Shown here: positions 27,603-36,677 of the stretch, piece by piece
Position numbering within the stretch: the stretch's first letter is position 1
Layout: every line of letters starts with the position of its first letter
Assembly (NCBI GenBank): GCA_021817045.1
Contig: JAKAWG010000037.1
Coordinates: 1 to 45,407, forward strand
Direction: 5' to 3'
Source of the DNA: Acidobacteriota bacterium
GTDB lineage: Bacteria; Acidobacteriota; Terriglobia; UBA7540
DNA length: 45,407 bases
Notes under the pieces: model-generated
Database searches by the model: none
What the model was told of the DNA's origin: nothing
The model's input: the letters and a program-made list of their open reading frames with translations, nothing else
Made by a program: the position numbers and the translations under genes

Positions 27603-27905
27603 ATGGGACTCACTGCCATCCATCCGGGTGAACACTTGGCCGAAGAGTTGGAAACGCTCGGTATGAGCGCTGCTGAGCTGGCGCGGAAGATCGGTGTGCC
27701 GACCAATCGTGTCACGCAGATTTTGAATGGGGCGCGCGCCGTTACGGGCGACACCGCACTGCGCCTTGGACATTTCTTCGGCACGAGCGCGCAGTTTTGG
27801 CTCAATTTGCAGAGTCTCTATGATCTGCGCCTTGCCAAAGAGAAGGCCGGGAAATCCATCAGCGCGCTTCCCACGCTGAAACGGCATGAGCAGGTCCATG
27901 TTTAA
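27603..27905 (+). CDS. higA: HigA-type antitoxin (XRE-family HTH)
   Basis: A 100-residue protein of the HigA family: IHPGEHLAEELETLGMSAAE at the start, a helix-turn-helix (ELARKIGVPTNRVTQILNG), then ALRLGHFFGTSAQFWLNLQS, the family signature. It neutralises HigB and represses its own promoter by binding an inverted repeat; the candidate is in the spacer at 27282-27294. The ATG at 27603 follows AGGAGG at 27591-27596, which overlaps the toxin stop codon, so the two genes are translationally coupled. The longer open frame starting at 27441 is not used. Confidence 0.9.
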   Translation: MGLTAIHPGEHLAEELETLGMSAAELARKIGVPTNRVTQILNGARAVTGDTALRLGHFFGTSAQFWLNLQSLYDLRLAKEKAGKSISALPTLKRHEQVHV

Positions 27906-27968
27906 CAGCCCGCCGAAAAGCCCTTCCAGCCTCTCATTCCGAGGAGCCGAGGGCTACCAGAGCCCATC

Positions 27969-28119
27969 CCAGGGGAGTGGCGGTGGTCGAATTATAATAA
28001 TTTTGCCCTGGATAAGGCCACCGTTGCCGGTTTGTCCGATTCAAAGTGGTCACGTGCGGCTGCCGGAAGGACATCGGGGATGAAAAGCTCACGGCACAAA
28101 CCCGGTGCCGTGGCTACCC
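27969..28119 (+). mobile_element. 3' fragment of the RAYT element
   Basis: This ~150-base stretch matches the last quarter of the RAYT-like element at 29464-30045, including the terminal hairpin (CACGGCA near 28090 with TGCCGTG near 28106) and the TGGCTACCC end. Coding similarity is broken by small indels, so it is a dead relic. The 27906-27968 sequence before it also holds a CATTCCGAGGAGCCGAG dispersed repeat. Confidence 0.75.
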
Positions 28120-28176
28120 ACTCATCAGCGGGGAAATTCGAGTGAAGGATACGGAAAGCGTCTTAGGCTCGATGGC

Positions 28177-28887
28177 ATGAGTGACACCTTCAACATCTAT
28201 TGCGACGAAAGCTGCCACTTGGAGGGCGACGCGCAAGCGGTGATGGTGCTAGGCGCGGTGTGGTGCCCAGCGGAAACAACGCGGGAGGCTGCCCAGCGCA
28301 TTCGCGAGATCAAGAAGGAACACGGCCTGTCCCCTGCGTTTGAGACAAAGTGGTCAAAAGTCTCGCCAGGGAAAGAGGATTTTTATCGGGCACTGCTCGA
28401 CTATTTCTTCGATGACGGCGACCTCCACTTCAGAGCCCTGATTGTGCCGGACAAATCCAAACTTCAACACGAGGTCTTCGATCAAACTCACGACTCTTGG
28501 TACTACAAAATGTACTTCGACATGCTCAAGGTCTTGCTAAGTCCACATGCGGAGTACCGCATCTACCTTGATATTAAGGACACGCGAAGCGCAGACAAAA
28601 TTCGGAAGCTTCATGATGTTCTCTGCAACAACATGTATGACTTCGACCACAAGATCATTACGAGGGTCCAGACGGTCAGGTCGCACGAAGTTGAACAGAT
28701 CCAGCTCGCCGATCTCCTGATTGGAGCTGTCGGCTACGCAAACCGAAGGCTGACCAGCAGTTCTGCCAAATGCAGTCTGGTGGAGCGGATGCAGAAAAGG
28801 TCAGGGTATAGCTTACAGAAGACAACCCTGCTTAAAGAGGAGAAGGTCAATCTATTTCGGTGGCAGGCGCAGGAGGCCCAGGCTTGA
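28177..28887 (+). CDS. DUF3800 domain protein
   Basis: A 236-residue protein of the DUF3800 family (RNase H-like fold). Seen: NIYCDESCHLEGD near the N-terminus with the acidic pair D10-E11, a mid-domain YRIYLDIKDTRS strand with acidic residues, and the C-terminal signature EQIQLADLLIGAVGYANRR. These acidic positions fit a metal-dependent nuclease-like site, though activity is not proven for the family. Members are frequent in defence islands and mobile regions. The ATG at 28177 is chosen because the domain starts right after it; the frame is open to 28105, but that part overlaps the RAYT fragment. It is coupled to the next gene by a TGATG overlap. Confidence 0.8.
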   Translation: MSDTFNIYCDESCHLEGDAQAVMVLGAVWCPAETTREAAQRIREIKKEHGLSPAFETKWSKVSPGKEDFYRALLDYFFDDGDLHFRALIVPDKSKLQHEVFDQTHDSWYYKMYFDMLKVLLSPHAEYRIYLDIKDTRSADKIRKLHDVLCNNMYDFDHKIITRVQTVRSHEVEQIQLADLLIGAVGYANRRLTSSSAKCSLVERMQKRSGYSLQKTTLLKEEKVNLFRWQAQEAQA

Positions 28888-29360
28888 TGCCGCCGCCTGA
28901 CTGGCTGCCCGCCATGGCCCGTATTAGTCCTTGGACCGTCGAGACATTCGAGTACCTGTATGCCATCTTTGCACGAGACTTCAAGGACACCAGGCCACTT
29001 TACGAGGGCCGCCCCGTTTGGTTCTTCCCAGAGGTGGAGGATGGAAAAGAGACTATTTTCTGGCACATGACAACCCGTAACGACAGACAAACAGCAACGA
29101 GGCTTCCCGACCTCAGACGGTCGGAAAGGTTGCCATGGGTGCGTCCAATGATCGAGCACGCAGGTTGCGACGAGGGCAAGGCATGGGATTATCAGGAGGC
29201 CGACGGCTCCCTCAAAACCTATGTCTGGCTCGAAGACCAACAGTTTGTCGTAATAATGAAAAAATATCCGGACGGTGGCCGCAGACTGCTGACATCGTTT
29301 TACGTCGACTACCCTCACTACCGCAGGAAACTGCTCAAGAAGTATGAAAGGCGGGCTTAA
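28887..29360 (+). CDS. Small conserved protein, possible BECR/RelE-like nuclease
   Basis: A 157-residue protein that starts in the stop codon of the DUF3800 gene (TGATG) with AGGAGG at 28871-28876. Conserved-looking parts: FWHMTTR at 58-64, a charged middle (RLPDLRRSERLPWVRPMIEH), then TYVWLEDQQFVVIMKKYPDG and a C-terminal LLTSFYVDYPHYRRKLLKKY. This alternation of a WDY strand, a hydrophobic strand and a basic helix resembles small phage- and toxin-associated nucleases of the barnase/EndoU/colicin E5/RelE class. I recall similar hypothetical proteins in other bacteria. The function is inferred only. Coupling to DUF3800 suggests one acts on or restrains the other. Confidence 0.65.
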   Translation: MPPPDWLPAMARISPWTVETFEYLYAIFARDFKDTRPLYEGRPVWFFPEVEDGKETIFWHMTTRNDRQTATRLPDLRRSERLPWVRPMIEHAGCDEGKAWDYQEADGSLKTYVWLEDQQFVVIMKKYPDGGRRLLTSFYVDYPHYRRKLLKKYERRA

Positions 29361-29402
29361 TAAGAAGGCTGACGCTTAACGTCAGCCCAACTCCTTCCAC
29401 GC

Positions 29403-30008
29403 ATGGTGGATGAGCTATACGTAGCGTATACCACTCAGCGGCAATTGTCAACCAAAGTCGACCCGGGTTTGTGCCGTGGGCTTTTGGGCGTATTAAGATT
29501 GACCCGTGTCACACGTCCACCGTTTGCTCACCACGGATCGAATCTTTTTTGCAATCTTCGTCGCGCGCTTGCTCCCCTGGCGGCGGACGAATTTCGGCTT
29601 GTGATGGGCGCCAGGGACGAGTCGCGGCGGAGGCTGGGCTTCCTGCTTTGCGGCCATGTACTGATGCCGGACCATTGGCACGCCCTCCTCGGGACGGTTT
29701 ATCCCCTGACAATTTCGCGCGTAGTCCAGAAGATCAAATGGATTTCGGCGCGCTGGTTGAACGGCGCAAGAGGCGTTTCGGGACCGGTTTGGCAACATCA
29801 ACTCTGGGATCGGTTCGTGCGTCATGAGAAAGAATTCTGCGACCGGCTGCGGTCCATGCACCTGAACCCCGTGCGGAAGAGGCTGGTAGACCAGCCAGGG
29901 GAGCGGCGGTGGTCGAGTTATAAAAATTTTGCCCTGGATAAGCCCTCCGTTGCCGGTTGTCCGACTCAAATTGATTACGTGCGGCTGCCGGAAGGACATT
30001 GGGGATGA
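29403..30008 (+). CDS. REP-associated tyrosine transposase-like protein (Y1/IS200-like), catalytic Tyr apparently missing
   Basis: An open 201-residue frame; the element-derived part begins around residue 22. The HUH motif is seen at H91-W-H93 (VLMPDHWHALL), followed by the VWQ (129-131) segment, DRFVRHEKEF, and the helix ending MHLNPVRKRLV, as in RAYT proteins. Where relatives typically read RYIHxNPV with the catalytic tyrosine, this protein has RSMHLNPV (S151). The activity is therefore doubtful. The ATG at 29403 lies outside the element; TTG codons at 29469, 29484 or 29499 are more natural starts. The C-terminus (RLPEGHWG) reaches into the 3' hairpin region. Confidence 0.7.
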   Translation: MVDELYVAYTTQRQLSTKVDPGLCRGLLGVLRLTRVTRPPFAHHGSNLFCNLRRALAPLAADEFRLVMGARDESRRRLGFLLCGHVLMPDHWHALLGTVYPLTISRVVQKIKWISARWLNGARGVSGPVWQHQLWDRFVRHEKEFCDRLRSMHLNPVRKRLVDQPGERRWSSYKNFALDKPSVAGCPTQIDYVRLPEGHWG

Positions 30009-30045
30009 AAAGCCCACGGCACAAACCCGGTGCCGTGGCTACCCG
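29464..30045 (+). mobile_element. RAYT-like element, copy with intact reading frame
   Basis: The unit starts in a half-hairpin GGTTTGTGCCGTGG near 29466, then GGCGTATTAAGATTGACCC, the transposase frame, and ends in a strong hairpin: CCACGGCA (30014-30021) with TGCCGTGG (30031-30038), then CTACCCGC. The left hairpin half is lost compared with the copy at 31270. The hairpins are the REP-like termini expected to be recognised by this transposase family. Confidence 0.7.
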
Positions 30046-30182
30046 CTATGAGGTAATTTAGCCTGAGGTACTTGCCGGGTCCGCCGTACAGGTACATACT
30101 GTGGGCACGTTGGGCCGGGGTGGCCCACGAGCCATCGCCGGTCGAAACGAGTAGTCACATCTCCCAAGCGAGGAGGGGAGCC

Positions 30183-31241
30183 ATGAAGGCAAAAGCACCG
30201 TTGTGTCTAATCGTCATGCTCGCGGTGTGCGCGGCCATTTCATCCAGAAAAGCTGCTGCTGATCCGTGCGGCACCGTGAATTCAACATCAGTCGCATCCG
30301 GCGGTTGGGGAGACGCGGCAAACTGGAATCCGGCAGTCGTTCCTGACAACATCGGCTGCACAACCTACAACGTAGGTGTGAACAACAGCCTGGCTATTCA
30401 ATTCGCCTACAATGCTCCGTTCGATTACAGCGGCATCACCGTGGATAGTGTCTCTGTCAGCGGCGTTGCCAGCCTCGAGCTCACGCCAGGGTTTACTTCT
30501 CTCACAGCCGGGCAACTCAACAACGCCGGAAAGCTTGTTAATAACGACGGACAGGTAAACCTAGGACGCCTTACGAACGGGCTGGGCGCGTATCTTTGGA
30601 CCGGCGGGTTCGACAGCCGGATTTTTGCAACTTCTGTGAACAACTACGGCGAAATCGTTACCTCCGACATCAACGGAGGGGGCGTGGGCGCGTTATCTTC
30701 GTTTAACAACGGGCCGACCGGCACTATCATCGACGGCGGGGGCATCTACGCATTTCCCAGCGGTACGTTCACCAACGCGGGAACGGTCGAGCTCGTCGCG
30801 CAGACGACGGTGTGCTGCGACGCTGGCCTGTTCTACGGAGGAACCTATATCCAGACTGCTGGCACAACCATTGACGACGACTACATGTCTACCACCGCCT
30901 TGGATCTCGAGGGCGGCGTTTTTACCTTTGGCAGCTCGGGGCTGGTGCACACGGGGTCGCTCACGTTAGGACCCGAAAGCGTGCTCGGGACGACGGGGAC
31001 GTACTCTCCTGGGAGCATGCTGACGGTAGCTGAGTATACTTCCCTGGCGGGGACGTTCGGCAGCATCGAGGGAGCGCCTTTCCCTGGCGGCAGATGGAAA
31101 GCGGCTTACGGCGCAGACAGCCTAACGCTCACGGCTGTGCCCGAGCCGTCCGGACTACTCCTTGTCGCGCTGGCGCTTTTGGCGGCGGCTGTTTGCAGGT
31201 TTTGCAGAGGGTCTCGCACTGCGTCCGCTTGTGAAAGATAG
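30183..31241 (+). CDS. PEP-CTERM sorting-domain protein
   Basis: A 352-residue exported protein. The signal peptide is MKAKAPLCLIVMLAVCAAIS. The body is a repetitive, Gly/Asn/Thr-rich beta-helix-like domain (NNAGKLVNNDGQVNLG, TFTNAGTVELVAQTTVC) of the autotransporter-associated type. The C-terminus has VPEPSGLLLVALALLAAAVCRFCRGSR: PEP motif, membrane segment and basic tail, the target of exosortase. No exosortase gene is in the window. The ATG at 30183 follows GAGGGGAG at 30172-30179; the longer frame from 30072 has no ribosome site. The gene lies exactly between two RAYT copies, all on the same strand. Confidence 0.85.
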   Translation: MKAKAPLCLIVMLAVCAAISSRKAAADPCGTVNSTSVASGGWGDAANWNPAVVPDNIGCTTYNVGVNNSLAIQFAYNAPFDYSGITVDSVSVSGVASLELTPGFTSLTAGQLNNAGKLVNNDGQVNLGRLTNGLGAYLWTGGFDSRIFATSVNNYGEIVTSDINGGGVGALSSFNNGPTGTIIDGGGIYAFPSGTFTNAGTVELVAQTTVCCDAGLFYGGTYIQTAGTTIDDDYMSTTALDLEGGVFTFGSSGLVHTGSLTLGPESVLGTTGTYSPGSMLTVAEYTSLAGTFGSIEGAPFPGGRWKAAYGADSLTLTAVPEPSGLLLVALALLAAAVCRFCRGSRTASACER

Positions 31242-31269
31242 CTGCGCTACCCGCCATCCAAGACCAGGT

Positions 31270-31869
31270 AGCGGGTAGCCACGGCACCGGCTTTGTGCCG
31301 TGGGGTTTTGGGCGTATTAAGATTGACCCGTGTCACACGTCCGCCGTTTGCTCACTGCGGATCGAATCTTTTTTGCAATCTTCGTCGCGCGCTTGCTCCC
31401 CTGGCGGCGGACGAATTTCAACTTGTGATGGCCGCCATGGACGAGTCGCGGCGGAGGCGCGCTTCGTGCTTTGCGGCCATGTACTGATGCCGGACCATTG
31501 GCACGCCCTCCTCGGGACGGTTTATCCCCTGACGATTTCGCGCGTAGTCCAGAAGATCAAATGGATTTCGGCACGCTGTTGAACGGCGCAAGAGGCGTTT
31601 CGGGATCGGTTTGGCAACATCCATTCCGGGATCGGTTCGTGCGTCATGAGAAAGAATTCTGCGACCGGCTGCAGTCCATGCATCTGAACCCAGTGCGGAA
31701 GAGGCTGGCAGACCAGCCAGGGGAGCGGCGGTGGTCGAGTTATAATAATTTTGCCCTGGATAAGCCCTCCGTTGCCGGTTGTCCGATTCAAATTGATTAC
31801 GTGCGGCTGCCGGAAGGACATCGGGGATGAAAAGCCCACGGCACAAACCCGGTACCGTGGTTACCCGCT
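31270..31869 (+). mobile_element. RAYT-like element, copy with both terminal hairpins
   Basis: The left end is a full hairpin, CCACGGCA (31279-31286) with TGCCGTGG (31296-31303), preceded by GTAG. The right end is CCACGGCAC near 31836 with the mutated half TACCGTGG (31853-31860), then TTACCCGC. Between them is a frameshifted transposase. Ends are mirror images of each other, so the element as a whole is bounded by inverted REP-like hairpins. Confidence 0.75.
31320..31830 (+). pseudogene. Frameshifted RAYT-like transposase
   Basis: Compared with the copy at 29403-30008, one base is missing near 31460 (GAGGCGCGCTTCG against GAGGCTGGGCTTCC) and another near 31578 (CACGCTGTTGAAC against GCGCTGGTTGAAC), so the HUH half and the C-terminal half are in different frames. 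The C-terminal helix again reads SMHLNPVRKRL, so the tyrosine was already absent before the frame was lost. Confidence 0.8.
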
Positions 31870-31871
31870 TT

Positions 31872-31896
31872 GCGGGTTCGAATCCCACCGCCGCCT
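31872..31896 (+). other. tRNA 3'-end-like fragment (possible attachment site remnant)
   Basis: GCGGG, the loop TTCGAAT and CCCAC read as a T-arm (one mismatch), and CGCCGCCT follows as an acceptor 3' strand with discriminator base. No CCA and no 5' part of a tRNA are present. It abuts the right end of the RAYT copy and precedes the restriction-modification genes, as at the edge of an integrated element. The GCGGG also pairs with CCCGC at the RAYT end, so it could be chance. Confidence 0.3.
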
Positions 31897-31971
31897 TCCC
31901 CTTTAATAGCACGTATTCCACAGAATTATAAAAGGCCGAGGGTTGGCAATTTGTGGTAAAGTTCTCACCCT

Positions 31972-32571
31972 ATGGGCATAGACATCCTCGGCGACTGGGG
32001 AATAACGGCAAATGAGCTTGCGGAGATCGTGGCCGAAAACCCAAGTATGCGCGGCCTGATGTTTGGCTTCGTGGCAGAGTACAAACTTAAAAAGGAATGG
32101 CTACTCAGGCCAGGGATTGCAAACATCGTTCGTCCCCGATCTCATGACCGAAAAAAGAAGTGCGATTTCACATTTGACTATCGCGGCATCAATGTAAGGC
32201 TTGAAGTGAAGTGCCTCGACACCCCGAAAGTAAAGTTCAATGAGGGGGTTTATACAGGAACGTTCCAGTGCAACGCCAGCGACACGACCGAAGTCACGCT
32301 CCCAAATGGCCGGAAAGTGACAACGAATTGTTTGGTAGCGGACGGCTTTGACGTGCTCGCGGTGTGCCTGTTTGCTTTCGGAAAGAAATGGCGGTTCGCG
32401 TTCGCCAAGAACAAGGAGCTGCCGCGCACCACTTGGCGGGGATATACACCAGCCCAACAGAAATACTTGCTCAAGAGCGCAATGAATATTTCATGGCCGC
32501 TTCATCCGCCTTACGTGACCGACCTGTTCACCGTTCTCGACCGTTTGGTATCGGAAGGGGTGGGGCGGTGA
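31972..32571 (+). CDS. Type II-like restriction endonuclease, PD-(D/E)XK
   Basis: A 199-residue protein with a recognisable nuclease core: D65 (KKCDFTFDY), then E78-V-K80 (VRLEVKCL), and E36 upstream (FVAEYKLKK), the layout of PD-(D/E)XK enzymes. The N-terminus [20 protein letters not shown] looks like a small helical domain. Pairing with a DNA methyltransferase on the opposite strand supports a restriction-modification system; the recognised site cannot be read from sequence. The ATG at 31972 has no strong ribosome site. The gene ends 81 bases inside the methyltransferase gene. Confidence 0.65.
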   Translation: MGIDILGDWGITANELAEIVAENPSMRGLMFGFVAEYKLKKEWLLRPGIANIVRPRSHDRKKKCDFTFDYRGINVRLEVKCLDTPKVKFNEGVYTGTFQCNASDTTEVTLPNGRKVTTNCLVADGFDVLAVCLFAFGKKWRFAFAKNKELPRTTWRGYTPAQQKYLLKSAMNISWPLHPPYVTDLFTVLDRLVSEGVGR

Positions 32572-33285
32572 GCCTTTAACAAAAACCAAGAAGTAGGAAT
32601 GGTTCTTTCGGGCATGAACTTGCTTTTTTAGGCGGGTGATACAAGGCGCGTTGGTGCGCACCACAACAAACAAATCTTTTGCGTAGAACCCGAACTGTTC
32701 GTACTTGACGATGATTTCGACGTGCGTAAGTCGCTGTGTGTTCGCAGACACCTCGTCTTGGCACTTCACGATCAGGACGCCTCCCGGCTTGAGAACTCGG
32801 TAGGCTTCGCGACCGGCTTTGAAGTACATATCCAAGACAGCGGCGTGCCACTTTGGCCCGACTTCCGTGGGTTGGCCGTTTGAGTAATGCTCCCGGAATG
32901 CGCTGTGGGAGCCTGAGCCAGCCAAATGCCCGTTCGACTTTCGGTATAGGCCTTCCATGTATGGCGGGTCTAAAACGACACAATCAAGAGAGTGTTTCCA
33001 ATACGGCAAATCCCGGCAGTCAACGCCGTCTCTGATGTCGCTCTCGAAGACCTTGTATTCTTTTCGATTGAGCTTTCTCCAGAATGCGCCCTTCCCGTAG
33101 GTGACGTCTGCAACGCTGGAACCCTTCGGTACGTGGAGGTCCAGGATTTTGGCGAACACATCTGCATTGTCTCCCACGCAGGCCGACATGGTGACCTGTG
33201 TCGTGCAGATTCCGCCTTGGACGCGCCGTTTCGCTTGCTCGGCAATTGGTTCTTTAGCTCCCATTGGGAAGAGGTCGCTTTGCAT
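32491..33285 (-). CDS. DNA methyltransferase (N6-adenine or N4-cytosine type)
   Basis: A 264-residue protein. The AdoMet-binding motif is [12 protein letters not shown] (residues ~58-69), and the catalytic motif is DPPY at 106-109 ([11 protein letters not shown]). A later strand [15 protein letters not shown] is typical for the fold. Motif I precedes DPPY, and any target-recognition region must be in the C-terminal part. DPPY is usual for adenine-N6 enzymes. The start at ATG 33285 is preferred over the TTG at 33333, though neither has a strong ribosome site. The 3' end overlaps the convergent endonuclease by 81 bases; the final ~25 residues ([15 protein letters not shown]) may be an extension read from that overlap. 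Confidence 0.85.
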   Translation of the reverse strand: MQSDLFPMGAKEPIAEQAKRRVQGGICTTQVTMSACVGDNADVFAKILDLHVPKGSSVADVTYGKGAFWRKLNRKEYKVFESDIRDGVDCRDLPYWKHSLDCVVLDPPYMEGLYRKSNGHLAGSGSHSAFREHYSNGQPTEVGPKWHAAVLDMYFKAGREAYRVLKPGGVLIVKCQDEVSANTQRLTHVEIIVKYEQFGFYAKDLFVVVRTNAPCITRLKKQVHARKNHSYFLVFVKGSPPHPFRYQTVENGEQVGHVRRMKRP

Positions 33286-33470
33286 CAACCCAATATTACC
33301 AGACGGCGCCGCCGCCGCAAGCGAGGACTTCAAGTGATTTTAGGACACTACCGTGACGAGGGCTCTATTGACCGATGAGTTAATCCCTGGTATTATTCAG
33401 TGAGAGTCGTACCGGCCCCTCGCTTACTCCGGCAGATTGAGGTTCCCCCTCGCCCCAAAGCGGAGATAAT

Positions 33471-33647
33471 ATGGAAGCTCAAAACGTGACTCCGTCGCAA
33501 GCGCCTCTTATTCTTCTCCTTGCTGATGAGCGGAGCCGCGAAGCGGTGGAGCGGCTGAACCTTGGCAAGACGAGCAACAGACAATTCACCCGTTTTCCCG
33601 CTCATGTCCGGTCACCGGCGGAACGTCGGTACCACAGGAATGAATGA
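33471..33647 (+). CDS. Small ORF of 58 residues, unknown
   Basis: ATG at 33471 with GGAG at 33462-33465. The peptide starts MEAQNVTPSQAPLILLLADE and goes on with RSREAVERLNLGK, then a basic tail. It could be a small gene or the broken start of a larger one (the first part recalls the opening strand and helix of a receiver domain). No family is recognised. Confidence 0.3.
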   Translation: MEAQNVTPSQAPLILLLADERSREAVERLNLGKTSNRQFTRFPAHVRSPAERRYHRNE

Positions 33648-33883
33648 AAGAAAAAGAATGTTTAGGGGGTCATTGTTACAACTCATTGAAAACAAATGGC
33701 AATTTCAACAGGCAACGACCAACAATCTCCCAAATTCAATGTATCCGATTGATTCTAAATGATTAATCTGAATGAACTGTTGGTAAAACTATAAGATCAA
33801 GAAAACAAGCCAGTTAGTGAAAAAATAGGTGGAAAAGAACGAAATTGTTTGTGCAAAATGCAAGTGTTTAGTGGAGGAGATTT

Positions 33884-33991
33884 ATGGGCGACCATCTGCA
33901 TCGAATGGACTTCATCAAACTGGCAGGCATCGGCGCAGCAGCCTTGGTTCCCTCGCCAAGGCCGCCATATCTCTCCTCCTCCGAGAACTGA
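33884..33991 (+). pseudogene. Tiny ORF, possible Tat-signal-like remnant
   Basis: ATG at 33884 follows GGAGGAGA (33873-33880). The 35 residues (MGDHLHRMDFIKLAGIGAAA, then LVPSPRPPYLSSSEN) look like the export signal of a Tat-type protein in which the first arginines are changed, followed by an early stop. The body of such a protein is absent, so it is probably a relic. Confidence 0.3.
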
Positions 33992-34051
33992 GACACTTTA
34001 ACCCCACATGGGGATACGATGTGAATACGCTGTACCATGTCTTCAGTGTGT

Positions 34052-34081
34052 TTGACACGTCAAAGAGACGCGTGCTAGTCT
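34052..34081 (+). promoter_or_regulatory. Candidate promoter of metK-ahcY
   Basis: Perfect TTGACA at 34052-34057, then 18 bases, then TAGTCT at 34076-34081. The leader would be only ~40 bases, too short for any known SAM or SAH riboswitch, and none was recognised further upstream. Confidence 0.5.
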
Positions 34082-34128
34082 AGCAATTCTGTGCCAGATC
34101 CGGAATTCACCAAGGAAGGGCAGGGGAA

Positions 34129-35283
34129 GTGTCCGAGCTGAATCACGATTATCTCTTTACTTCAGAATCAGTTACCGAAGGCCATCCCGACAAGATCTGC
34201 GACCAAATTTCAGACGCCGTGCTGGACGCCGTGATCAAAGAAGACCCCGCCAGCCGAGTGGCCTGCGAGGCCATGGTGAAGGATAAGTCCGTCTACGTGA
34301 TGGGCGAGATCACCACGACTGCCAAGCCGGACATCGTCTCGATCGTCCGAGACACGGTGTGCGGCATCGGCTATACGGATCCGAAGTGTGGCTTTACGGC
34401 TGACGAGTGCCAGATCACCGTCAATCTCTCGGTGCAGAGCTCTGACATCGGGATGGGGGTTGACACCGGAGGTGCCGGCGACCAGGGATTGATGTTCGGC
34501 TATGCTTGCGATGAAACACAAGAGCTGATGCCTTTCCCGATCATGGCGGCGCACAAGCTCTGCCAGCGGCTTGCCGAGGTGCGGCACAAGAAGACGGTCG
34601 ATTTCATCTGTCCGGACGGGAAGTCGCAAGTGACGGTGCAGTACGAGAAGGGCGTGCCGACGCGTGTGGACGCGGTCGTAGTATCCACACAGCACACGGA
34701 GGATGTCAGCCGCGAGACACTCACCGAAGCTGTCATGGAGTGCGTGATCAAACCGGTGATCCCGAGCCGCATGATGGACAAGGCAACAAAGTTTCACATC
34801 AATCCGACCGGCCGGTTCGTCACGGGTGGCCCGGTCGGGGACTCAGGGCTGACGGGGCGTAAGATTATTGTGGATACTTACGGTGGCACAGCGCACCACG
34901 GCGGCGGCTCATTTTCGGGAAAGGATCCAACTAAAGTAGACCGTTCCGCTACATACATGGCCCGATATATTGCCAAGAATTTGGTGGCGGCCGAACTGGC
35001 GAAGCGCGTAGAAGTTCAGCTCGCCTATGCCATTGGCGTGGCCGCGCCGGTTTCGGTGATGGTAGATACGTTCGGCACGGGTAAGCTCGAAGAGAAGAAA
35101 CTTGAGGAGCTGATTCGGAAGCATTTTCTGCTGACGCCGCGAGGAATCATCGAGTCGCTCGACCTGCGCCGGCCCATTTATAAGAAGACCGCGGCATACG
35201 GCCATTTTGGGCGGTCGGAGCCCGAATTTACCTGGGAAAAGACGGATAAGGCGGAAGCGTTACGCAAGGAGGCAAGGCTCTGA
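34129..35283 (+). CDS. metK: S-adenosylmethionine synthetase
   Basis: A 384-residue enzyme that makes AdoMet from methionine and ATP in the cytoplasm. Motifs: [10 protein letters not shown] (HPDK at 19-22), GAGDQG at 115-120, and [17 protein letters not shown] at 258-274 (phosphate-binding loop). Length and motif order are normal for the bacterial enzyme. The GTG start has GGAAGG and AGGGG upstream. Its stop codon directly abuts the start of ahcY, giving a methyl-cycle operon in which AdoMet is made and its product AdoHcy is removed. It borders the accessory island and probably marks the return to core chromosome. Confidence 0.97.
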   Translation: MSELNHDYLFTSESVTEGHPDKICDQISDAVLDAVIKEDPASRVACEAMVKDKSVYVMGEITTTAKPDIVSIVRDTVCGIGYTDPKCGFTADECQITVNLSVQSSDIGMGVDTGGAGDQGLMFGYACDETQELMPFPIMAAHKLCQRLAEVRHKKTVDFICPDGKSQVTVQYEKGVPTRVDAVVVSTQHTEDVSRETLTEAVMECVIKPVIPSRMMDKATKFHINPTGRFVTGGPVGDSGLTGRKIIVDTYGGTAHHGGGSFSGKDPTKVDRSATYMARYIAKNLVAAELAKRVEVQLAYAIGVAAPVSVMVDTFGTGKLEEKKLEELIRKHFLLTPRGIIESLDLRRPIYKKTAAYGHFGRSEPEFTWEKTDKAEALRKEARL

Positions 35284-36558
<1,275 letters not shown>

Positions 36559-36677
36559 ATTCTGATCGTGGTGGCAGCCGGCGGGTCAATGTCCCACTGA
36601 CCGGTCGCGGCAAGAGACACAGGGCCAGCCAAACGGCAATTGCCCCACTCTGCGCTCGTTTACACCTTTCTCAACCC

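Larger units (their letters stand above)
33286..34128. other. Gene-poor gap, partly A+T-rich, before metK
   Basis: There is no long gene in about 840 bases. From roughly 33640 to 33860 base use shifts to A+T-rich, unlike all neighbours, which suggests foreign or decaying DNA. Two tiny frames with good ribosome sites (33471-33647 and 33884-33991) are listed separately. Longer open frames here (33562-33762, 33829-34083) have no coding features I trust. Confidence 0.5.

Noticed and set aside
33523..33542. Hammerhead-ribozyme-like core: CTGATGAG, short inverted repeat GCGG/CCGC, then GAA
   Set aside because: The stem II loop would be only two bases (or the stem three pairs), the base after GAA is G and not A, and no convincing stems I and III or cleavage triplet could be drawn.
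33829..34083. 84-residue ORF starting with a CxKC-like segment upstream of metK
   Set aside because: It spans the A+T-rich scar, a tiny better-supported frame and the metK promoter, with no consistent coding signal.
33380..34128. SAM or SAH riboswitch before metK-ahcY
   Set aside because: No known riboswitch core was recognised, and the predicted transcript leader is only about 40 bases.
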